This document shows, piece after piece, positions 55,805-64,000 of a stretch of DNA of 64,000 bases. Each line of letters starts with the position of its first letter. Positions within the stretch are counted from its first letter, which is position 1. The notes beneath the pieces were generated by a model. The model saw only the letters and a program-made list of their open reading frames with translations, ran no database searches and had not been told where the DNA came from. The DNA comes from Papio anubis (Eukaryota > Chordata > Mammalia > Primates > Cercopithecidae): contig NC_044995.1 in assembly GCF_008728515.1 (NCBI RefSeq), positions 13,527,104 through 13,591,103 on the forward strand. The letters run 5' to 3'. Position numbers and translations under genes: made by a program.

Positions 55805-56160
55805 TCTTTTTCTCTTTAACTGACAAACATTTTAACATACAGTAAAGTACAGAAATTGTAAATGTAATCTCAATATGTTTTTTTAAATACATTCACCTGA
55901 GTAGCCATCACTCAGATCAAGCTAGAAGTGTCTAGCCCCCTAAAGCTCTCATTTCCCTCCCAGCCAACAGCCCCCTTCATCCCAGGAACCACCATCCTGA
56001 CCTATCTTGATTCCTTTCATTCGACTTTGAACTTTGGAAGGAACCCTGCTGCACGCCCTGGTGTGTATCTGTGTCTTGGGCTCTGCAAGATGGTGGTGAG
56101 ATTCAGCCACGCTGCTCGTCCTTTTCATTACACAGTAGTATTCCATTGTGTCAGTATGCC
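55805..56160 (-). mobile_element. Ancient LINE-derived fragment
   Basis: 'cagtaaagtacagaaattgt', 'accaccatcctgacc' and 'cagtagtattccattgtgtc' resemble antisense old L1. Divergent. Confidence 0.35.
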
Positions 56161-56361
56161 CACGAGCCTCTGCAAGCCGGGGGGCTCTGGAAGCTCAACT
56201 CTGCAAGACTCTCTGGTCTTCTGGTCTCCCCTTCTCTTCCCTGTCCTGGCTGCTCAGGCCACTAGGCTCCTCTTCCTTCCCAAACTGCCTGCTGCTCTCC
56301 CCTCCTTCTTGCCCCATCCGCTTAGAATAAAAATAAATATCACACTAACATGTGTTCAGTT

Positions 56362-56487
56362 CTTTTTTGTAGAGATGGGGGTCTCATTAGGTTGCCCACG
56401 GTGGTCTCGCACTCCTGGGCTCAAGCGATCTTCCCGCTTGGCCTCCCAAAGTGCTGGGATTACAGGCAGGAGCCACCACGCCCAGCC
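56362..56487 (-). mobile_element. Left Alu monomer (FLAM-like)
   Basis: Single arm, 'gagatgggggtctcattagg'. Confidence 0.82.
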
Positions 56488-56910
56488 CAGTTATTTATTA
56501 CGGTCCATAAAGGAAGCTGTATCATCATCATCAACGCCAGACTGGCAGTCCAAAGGCAGGCTTTAAGCTTTTATGTTGTGTGGAAGAGCTGCTAACATAT
56601 ACAAGCCAGGAGAGTGCTTTGTATAATTTGGAGGGGGTGTCAAATGATAAAACTTTCCTGTCTTTTTCCAGGATGAGCTGGCCCTTCTTCAAGTCAAGTC
56701 CAACCCCCTCTCCACTTGTACCCTGTCCACACCTCCTCAAAAAACTCAGCTCCGAAGTCTCCTTGTCTCTTTTCCCTCTATCATTCCCATCTGCACATAA
56801 ACATGCTATAATTCCTCCCACCTTATAAACATCCCACTGGAACTTTCAGAAGCATTTTAGATTCTCCATTTTCCTTAAAGTTCACTATTCACCAAACCGC
56901 AAAATATCTG

Positions 56911-57187
56911 TCACTCTGTCACCCAGGCTGGAGTGCAGTGGCGTGATCTCGGCTCACTGCAACCTCTGCCTCTCAGCTTCCAGCAATTCTCGTGCCTCGG
57001 CCTCCCAAGTGTAGCTGGGATTACAGGTGTGCACCTCCACCACGCCCAGCTAACTTTTTGTATTTTTAGTAGAGATGGGGTTTCATTAAGTTGGCCAGGA
57101 TGGTCTCGAATTCCTAGCCTCACGTGCTCTGCCTGCCTCTGCCTCCCAAAGTGCTGGGATTACAGATGTGAGCCACCAAGCCCGGCC
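56911..57187 (-). mobile_element. Alu, 3' truncated
   Basis: No poly-T; starts in the right arm. Confidence 0.9.
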
Positions 57188-57189
57188 AT

Positions 57190-57540
57190 AAAGTTGCTTC
57201 TTATACAACAAACTCCTGCTACATAGAATGACATAAAAGACTTTCCCAGACATAAAGAGCTAAAGATGCCAGACACACGGAAGACATGCTGTAAGATTTC
57301 ATTCGCATGAAGTTCAAAAACACACAAAGAATCTCTGTGCCTGTTTTTGAAAGGCATTAGATGGGTGGTTGCTTCTGGAGCGGGGGAATTGACAGGGAAA
57401 GAGCACAAGCAAGATGTCTGGGTGCTGGAAATGTTCTCTGATTAGCAGTTACATGGATGCATAAATTTGCAAAAATTCATTGCCCGGTACACTTAAGATC
57501 TGTGCCCTTTATATACTTTACCACACTTAAGTTATAGTTC
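57190..57540 (+). mobile_element. L1M 3' UTR fragment
   Basis: 'ggtggttgcttctgg' and 'cattgcccggtacacttaag' match the old-L1 3' UTR pattern. Confidence 0.6.
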
Positions 57541-58117
57541 ACACACACACAAAAAAGATAAAGAAAAATGAGTACTTATATGTTTTTCCTTATAGATACT
57601 GAGAAGGTTCCGTAACACAGTTAGATGGGGGATCAAAAGCCATGTCTTTTCCATGGTGGACCCCACATCTGCTTCCAGCTGCTGCCCCGTGTCTCTGCTC
57701 CTTAGTCCATTATCTTCTCTTTGGAACCCTTTGCTCCCATGGCGCCAGGTCATCCCTTCTCCTGACACTCCTGGCTCCATCTCGGCCCCTCTCCAGGATC
57801 CTGGCTCCTACATGAGGGAGGCTCAGGCCTAGTCCCTGCTGTCTTCAACCTCTCAGCCTAGATGATCTCAGCAAATCACAGCTTTAAATATCATCTATAC
57901 ATAGGCAGCTCGAAAATTCAGCATACTTGTATAGTTATTAACAAAATGACAGGTTATCTGTGATTTTCTTAAAACAAAACTCCAGGGGGGTGGCGGGAAG
58001 TGTGCTTATATGTGGGAGGGAAAAATAGAAGCCATAAGACAAGAAAAATGCAGATGACTGTCAATATTGGGCGATGGGTACGTGGGAGACTCTTTGTGTG
58101 TTTTTAAAATTCTGTAG

Positions 58118-58385
58118 TGACTGTAATCCCAGCTTTTGGGAGGCTGAGGGGGGTGGATTGCTTGAGCCCAGGAGTTCGAGACCAGCCTAGGCAGCATAGT
58201 GAACCCTCGTCTCTAAAAAATTAGCCAGGTATGCTAGAGCATGTGTGGTCCCAGCTGCTTGGGAGGCTGAGGCAGAAGGATTGCTTGAGCTTGGGAGGTG
58301 GAGGTTGCAGGGAGCCAAGACTGTGCCACTGCATTCCAGCCTGGGTGACAGAGCAAGACTTTGTCTCAAAATAAATTAATTAATT
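58118..58385 (+). mobile_element. Alu, 5' truncated
   Basis: Starts at TGTAATCCC; flanks 'aaattctgtagtga' / 'aaattctgtaatga'. Confidence 0.92.
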
Positions 58386-58563
58386 AAACTAAATTCTGTA
58401 ATGAAAAGTCAGAAAAAATCTTTATCTCCAAATCCCGTCTTTTTCCTCTAACTCTGATCACTTATTTGATGACCATCGTGCATCTCAAAGTTAAGAATTT
58501 CAAAACTTGCTGATTTCCCATCAAAAGTACTCTTCCTCATCCCAGTAAAAAGCCTCAGTCTTA

Positions 58564-58867
58564 GGCCAGGCGTGGTGGCTCACATCTGTAATCCCAGCAC
58601 TTTGGGAGGCCAACATGAGTGGATCACGAGGTCAGGAGATAGAGACCATCCTGGATAACATGGTGAAACCCCAACTCTACTAAAAATACAAAAAAACTAG
58701 CCAGGCATGGTGATGGGCGCCTGTAGTCCCAGCTACTTGGGAGGCTGAGGCTGGAGAATGGCGTGAACCTGGGAGGCAGAGCTTGCAGTGAGCCGAGATC
58801 ACACCACTGCACTCAAGCCTGGGCAACAGAGCCACGTCTCCAAAAAAAAAAAAAAAAAAAAAAAAAA
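58564..58867 (+). mobile_element. AluY-like
   Basis: Target repeats AAAAGCCTCAGTCTT. Confidence 0.95.
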
Positions 58868-58924
58868 GCCTCAGTCTTCAGGCAGTTGACCAGGCCCAAA
58901 ACCTCTAGAACTTTTTTTAATGCT

Positions 58925-59110
58925 GCAAATAATATGATGTTTTAATATATGTACACATTGTGGAATGGCTAAATCACGCTAATTTACACATGCATTATTT
59001 CACGTACTTTTTTTGTGGTGTGAGAACACTTAAAATACATTCTTTTAGTAAGTTTCAAGTATATAACACATTGTTATGAATTAGAGTCACCCTGTTGTAC
59101 AACATATCTC
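58925..59110 (+). mobile_element. L1 3' UTR fragment
   Basis: 'tggaatggctaaatcacgct' and 'acccctgttgtacaacat'-like text; related to the copy at 60184. Confidence 0.6.
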
Positions 59111-59114
59111 TGGG

Positions 59115-59880
59115 ATGACTTTTAAGTCATCCCTGATTCATGCTTCCTCTCACACCCCACTTTTAATTCCTTGGCGCTACCTTCAAAACATATCCCAGTT
59201 CCTGACCCTTCTCAACTCATCTATCAGCACCATCCTCTTCCTGAACCACTATCCCCTCTCACCCAGGCAAGGACACCAGCTCTCTCATCTCCTGCTTCCG
59301 CCCCTGCAGGCCATTCTCCTCACAGCAACCAGCACTGTTTGCATTGAACATTTTTGCGCATAGCTAGTAATTATGTGGTTAAAAGAAACAACAATGCTTT
59401 TTAAGTCCCCATAGCCCTGACCCACATCTGTCTATAACCCTTATCCCTACAGGCAATCACCTTTAATTTTTGTTGTTCACTGGAGAAGTCTCTGTAAACA
59501 TTCATTGGAACAAGCCAGTGCTTGTTTGCAGCCGTTCAATGGCTTTGTTACATTTGGAAGTAAGTTCCAAATGCTTACCATGGCCTATAAGACTTTATGT
59601 AAACTGGTCCTGCCTAGAGCTCCGTCTCTAAACAATCCTGCCCTTCTTTCCCTCCCTTGCTCTGTTTCAGTCACTCTGGCCACCTTGACCATCCTTGGAC
59701 AGCCAGGCCCACTCCCACCTTGGGGTCTTTATTGGCCATTCTTCAGCATCTTTAGATGGCTCATTTCCTGACCTTCCTTAATTGTACTCAGGCCTCTGAT
59801 CAAATGTCACCCCCTCAAAGCGGCCTTCCCTGGCCACCTGTTAGTCTCTAAGACTTCTATCACTCTCAATTCCTGTAAGC
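59115..59880. other. Intergenic DNA
   Basis: Unique-looking, C/T-rich in its first half; no gene seen. Confidence 0.5.
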
Positions 59881-59884
59881 TGAC

Positions 59885-60175
59885 TTTTTTTTTTTGAGAC
59901 GGAGTCTCGCTCTGTTGCCCAGGCTGGAGTGCAGTGGCGCAATCTTGGCTCACTGCAAGCTCTGCCTCCCAGGTTCATGCCATTCTCCTACCTCAGCTTC
60001 CCGAGTAGCTGGGACTACAGGTGCCCGCCACCACGCCCGGCTAATTTTTTGTATTTTTAGTGGAGATGAGTTTTCACCATGTTAGCCAGGATGGTCTCGA
60101 TCTCCTGACCTCGTGATCCGCCCACCTCGGCCTCCCAAAGTGCTGGGATTACAGGCGTGAGCCACTATGCCTGGC
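59885..60175 (-). mobile_element. AluY-like
   Basis: Flanks 'ctgacttt'; near-consensus. Confidence 0.94.
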
Positions 60176-60183
60176 ACCTGACT

Positions 60184-60445
60184 TTATTTTTAATTGAAAA
60201 ATAAAAATTGTATACATTTACGGTGTACATGTTTTGTATATGTATGCATTGTACAATAGCTAAATCAAGCTAATTAACATATGCATTATTTCACATATTT
60301 ATCATTTTTGTAGTGAGGACATTGAAAATTTATTCTCTTAGCAATTTTCAAGTATACATTGTTACCAACTATACTTACCATGTTGTGGACTGGACCTCTT
60401 GAATTTATTCCTCCTGTCTAACTGAAATTTAATATCCTTTGCAAT
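60184..60445 (+). mobile_element. L1 3' UTR fragment
   Basis: 'caatagctaaatcaagctaa', 'gcaattttcaagtatac' and 'ttattcctcctgtctaactg' are typical of L1MA/MB-class 3' UTRs. Confidence 0.7.
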
Positions 60446-60661
60446 GTCTTCACAATCCTCACCCCCAATTTCCTTTTCTTCCAAGCATCCTTTATGTGAT
60501 ATCATCTGCCCCACTAGAATATCTGCTCCCAAAGGGTAAGTGCTCTTCCTATTCACTACAGGATCTCCAGCCTACAGCTGTGCCTGGAAGATGACTAGAG
60601 TTCCATAATTCATTCAACATATAACTGAAAGAAATGAACAGAAGTGAGAAAGAGATGAACA

Positions 60662-60945
60662 GGGCCAGGTGTAGTGGTTCACACCTGTAGTCCCAGCACT
60701 TTGGGAAGCTGAGGTAGAAGGATTGCTTGAGCCCAGCCTAGGCAACGTGGTGAAACTCTGTCTCTACGAGAAATACAAAAATTAGCCAGGCATGGTGGCG
60801 TACGCCTGTAGTCCCAGCTACTCGGGAGGCTGAGATGGGAGAATTGCTTGAGCCTGGGAAGCTGAGGCTGCAGTGAGCTGTGATCATGCCACTGTACTCC
60901 AGCCTGGGTGACAGAGGGAGACCCTGTCTCAAAAACAAAAAATAA
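60662..60945 (+). mobile_element. Alu (S/J-like)
   Basis: Flanks GAGATGAACAG / GAGTTGAACAG. Confidence 0.92.
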
Positions 60946-61097
60946 AGAGTTGAACAGATCATTTGGCAATGGCTCTCAAAATTCCCAATGCACATACCCT
61001 TCGACCCAGCAATTCTAGCTGCACTTCAAATGAGATAGTCTACTGACAATACTAACATATACATGCAGTCACGTGTATAAGGATATTAACTGTAGCA

Positions 61098-61362
61098 TAA
61101 TCTCAGCACTTTGGGAGGCTGAGGCAGGAGGATTGCTTGAGCCAGGAATTTGAGACAGCCCGGGCAACATAGTGAACACCCATCTCTACAAAAAATAAAA
61201 AAGTAGCTGGGTGTGGTAGCACATGCCTGTGGTCCCAGCTACTCCGCAGGCTGAGGTGGGAGGATTGCTTAAGTCCAGGAGGTTGAGGCTGCAGTGAGCC
61301 ACAACTGTATCACAGGACTCCAGCCTGGGCGAGACAGTAAGACCATGTCTGAAAAAGAAAAA
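61098..61362 (+). mobile_element. Alu (J-like), 5' truncated
   Basis: Starts at 'ataatctcagcactttggga'. Confidence 0.9.
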
Positions 61363-61584
61363 ATTAGAAAATAAAAACATACACACAAACCCCTGCAGTA
61401 AATGTTTGTAAGAGCAGAAGTTTAGCAACAGTCTAAATGCTCATCAATAGAGAAAGTGTTAAAGTATGATATATCTCCAGAACAGCACACCATGCCACTA
61501 ATACAAAAGGCAGCTCACTGGGTGCCTGACTGTACTGCTGACTCATCACCAGGCTGGCTCCCTGGTGCCAGGGAAAAAGTGTAG

Positions 61585-61696
61585 GCTTGCTCTAGAGTGA
61601 GACAGGCTTGGGTTTGAATCCAGGCCTGCTGCTTCCCGGCTATGGGGACTTTGGTAAGGCCCTTCTCTTTTCCAGGCTCATTTGTCTACATCTGTT
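61585..61696 (+). repeat. MIR, part 1 (split by Alu)
   Basis: 'gcttgggtttgaatccaggc' and 'ggctcatttgtctacatctg'; continues at 61994-62095 with 'cctggcacacagtgg'. Confidence 0.65.
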
Positions 61697-61993
61697 TTCT
61701 TTTTTTTTTTTTGAGATGGAGTCTCACTCTGTCACCCAGGCTAGAGTGTGGTGGTGCGATCTCAGCTCACTGCAACCTCCACCTCCCGGGTTCAAGTGAT
61801 TCTCGTGCCTTAGCCTCCCAAGCAGCTGGCATTACAGGTGCATGCCACCACGCCTGGCTAATTTTTGTATTTTTAGTAGAGATGGAGTTTCGCTATGTTG
61901 GCCAGGCTGGTCTTGAACTCCTGACCTCAGGTGATCTGCCTGCATTGGCCTCCCAAAGTGCTGGGATTACAAGCATGAGTCACTGCACGGGTC
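61697..61993 (-). mobile_element. Alu (S-like)
   Basis: Splits a MIR; flanks 'atctgtt'. Confidence 0.93.
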
Positions 61994-62479
61994 AATATCT
62001 GTTAAACAAATTAGGGGAGAAGATTATAGTGATGTATATAAAGCAGAGAACACACAACCTGGCACACAGTGGGTCCAAGGTCAATGCCAGGCCTCTTCTT
62101 TCTATCTTTTAAGAAAATTCTACCTTTGAGGGTTGTCCTGATGTGAAACCGGCAATCGTGGGTGATCTGGGGTTGAGAAATTCAGATATGGCTTGAGCCA
62201 AAGAAGTAAAATTGGACACCGATAGACATAATACAGAGATGGCCTGTCATGTGTATCTTTGTCAAACACCCAGAATCTCTCCCCAGAATCCATCAACAGT
62301 GGACTCAAGTCAGTCTGGGTGACTGGTGTTTCTACCTGTGGCAGCCTGGAGAGGTGGCTCCACCTGGTACTGGTACTGGGACAATGACAGTAGGGATGAG
62401 GCCTGGAGGGGAGATGGCTGCTCAGAATCTACAACTATCATCATGGTAGATCACAAAATAAAACACAGTGACAACACAC

Positions 62480-62650
62480 AGTGCTATTAGGCAACAGGCA
62501 CTGTTCTACGCACTCTCACCCATTTAATGCTGGCGGCAATGCTGTAAGGTTATACCACACCCAATTCACAAACAGGGACGTAGAAGTAGAGAGCATTAAG
62601 TCATTTGGTCAAGGTCAGCCGCTATTTATATGAACTCAACACATGCTCTT
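62480..62650 (-). repeat. MIR fragment
   Basis: 'caggcactgttctacgcact' and 'cacccatttaatgctgg'. Confidence 0.65.
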
Positions 62651-62827
62651 AACTCCAATGCTTTAATATAACAGCAGCTCCAGAAAGAAACCGGGAACCA
62701 GTGCTTTAGAAAAGGAAAATGGGAACCAGAGGTGGAGACTTGCTTTTATTGTATACAGCCAGAGAGGCTTGAATTGTGTATGTACATGTAATACCTGTTC
62801 AAATACAATTTTATAAAACATTTTTTA

Positions 62828-63115
62828 GGCCAGTCACGTTGGCTCACGCCTGTCACCCTAGCACTCTGGGAGGCTGAGGCGGGGAGTCTGGAGTTCGAGA
62901 CCAGCCTGGCCAACATGGCAAAACCCCGTCTCTACTAAAAATAAAAAAAAATTAGCCAGGCATGGTGGCAGGCGCCTGTAATCCCAGCTACTCGGGAGGC
63001 TGAGGCAGGAGAATCGCTTGAATTTCGGGAGGTGGAGGTTGCAGTGATCCGAGATCGTGCCACTGCACTCCAGCCTGGGCGACAGGGCGAGACTCCGTCT
63101 CTAAATAAACAAATA
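62828..63115 (+). mobile_element. Alu (S-like)
   Basis: GGCCAGT start, (AAAT) tail; last repeat before the CpG-rich promoter block. Confidence 0.93.
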
Positions 63116-63201
63116 AAATAAAAATAAAGAAATTCAAATAAGAAGCTAGAACCTTCCCATTCACCCACTCTGCCCACAGGGGAACCGCTGGCCCTTCCGA
63201 C

Positions 63202-63212
63202 TGCGCATGCGC
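63202..63212. promoter_or_regulatory. NRF1 palindrome
   Basis: TGCGCATGCGC, a perfect NRF1 consensus at the upstream edge of the CpG-rich block. Confidence 0.6.
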
Positions 63213-63953
63213 TCCCAGGCCGCGCCCCTCGCCCAATGCTCCTCTTCCGCGCGAGCAAGACTCCGCCCACGGGTGTTTAAATTTTCGAACCTGGAGCGGA
63301 TTCCCTCCTCCAACGCAGCCTTCGAGGGTTTTAAACATGGTTCTCTCTCGGACTATTCTGCATCTCCCAGGCCTTAAGGATAAAACTGACACAGGAGACC
63401 CTTCAGGGTCTGATCTGCCCACTCTGCTGCCTCACCTCCCACCCTGGGGTACCCTGAATCCAAGCGAGTCTGGACCTCTCCCCCGGGGTCTTCACCGCCT
63501 TTGCTTAGCTGTCCCCTGGAGTGCCCTCGCCTGTCTGTCCTTCAAGGTCCAACCGGACCCGCGCCCTTTCCTAAGTGATTTGAGGCCCTGGCAGTCTCTC
63601 CACAGGCTGGGGTGTCTTCCAGGACGCACGCCAAGTCTGATTCATTCATGTGTTCTTGGCACTGAGCCCAGAACAGTGAAATTCCTCCCTGTCGCCCCAC
63701 CCCACCGCATCCCGCCAACATCACTGAAGAGGCACAACTCGAACCCCAGGTTCCCCTCCCGCTCCTCGGCGTATCCATTTCCCTACTCATCTCCCCACCC
63801 TCAAGCTCCAACCGCGCGCACGCGCATTGAGTCAGAGCCGCGGCGTCCTCCCGCCTTCCCCTCCGGAACCCGCATGCGTGCTGAAGTCGACCGCCTCCAT
63901 CCACGCATGCTCCGCCCGGCGCGCGCGTTCGGTTCTCGAGCGTCCAGCCCTCA

Positions 63954-63964
63954 GCGCATGCGCA
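63954..63964. promoter_or_regulatory. NRF1 palindrome
   Basis: GCGCATGCGCA, perfect NRF1 consensus 36 bases before the window end; weaker variants CGCATGCGTG and ACGCATGC stand at 63871 and 63903. Confidence 0.6.
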
Positions 63965-64000
63965 GGACCAGCAACCTGAGGTACCTGAGCTCAACTTGGC

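Larger units (their letters stand above)
63170..64000 (+). promoter_or_regulatory. SMG9: CpG-island promoter, probably of SMG9 (gene continues beyond window)
   Basis: The last 830 bases have no repeats and are CpG-rich, with GC boxes (CTCCGCCC at 63911). NRF1-type motifs stand at 63202-63212, about 63814-63826, 63871-63880 and 63954-63964, with an AP-1 motif at 63828. In human, SMG9 follows KCNN4 on the same strand at about this distance, so assignment is by gene order. The other possibility is a divergent or non-coding transcript. No SMG9 codons were found. Confidence 0.6.

Noticed and set aside
55928..56566. 212-codon plus-strand frame downstream of KCNN4
   Set aside because: Runs through an old LINE-like fragment and an antisense Alu monomer; no known domain.
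1..64000. A previously undescribed multi-gene system, CRISPR array, tRNA/rRNA or prophage
   Set aside because: The window is mammalian and gene-poor; no tRNA, rRNA, microRNA hairpin or CRISPR-like spaced repeats were seen. Tandem repeats here lack unique spacers.

Overview
The window is nuclear DNA from an Old World monkey. It carries more than 60 Alu copies, and several are young AluY with changes typical of the cercopithecid AluYR lineage (for example a 'gatccggccac' stretch and 'aaaactagccgggcgaggtggcgg'). The two protein-coding genes, LYPD5 and KCNN4, are neighbours on human chromosome 19q13.31. Both read on the + strand here, so the window runs opposite to the human chromosome coordinate direction. 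No bacterial, viral or CRISPR-type system is present.

Layout. 1-12488: repeat-rich DNA upstream of LYPD5 with a broken endogenous-retrovirus pol relic, an MST-type LTR, a nested L1/hAT/Alu, a Tigger element and two stretches where Alus carry an abnormal load of small indels. 12489-16354: LYPD5, five coding exons, 248 aa, intact, a GPI-anchored two-domain Ly6/uPAR protein. 16355-36840: a 20 kb intergenic region of Alus, old LTRs, L1/MIR relics, an AT-rich block, a purine microsatellite, a chromosome-19-type minisatellite, a pair of AP-1 motifs and a TG-rich degenerate array leading into KCNN4. 36840-52690: KCNN4 (KCa3.1, Gardos channel), eight coding exons giving 427 aa plus a non-coding 3' exon with AATAAA at 52668. 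52690-63170: intergenic repeats. 63170-64000: a CpG-rich, repeat-free block with several NRF1-type GCGCATGCGC motifs. From known gene order this is probably the SMG9 promoter, with SMG9 continuing past the window end.

The genes are not an operon or pathway: LYPD5 is a surface protein of unclear function, and KCNN4 is a calcium/calmodulin-gated potassium channel of blood cells, epithelia and vascular endothelium. What the locus shares is sequence texture: the same roughly 37-bp G-rich minisatellite occurs in LYPD5 intron 1, in KCNN4 intron 1 and, inverted, about 4 kb upstream of KCNN4. The most unexpected local structure is a near-perfect 43-bp palindrome 104 bp past KCNN4 exon 3. Repeat subfamily names are from pattern recognition, not a database search.
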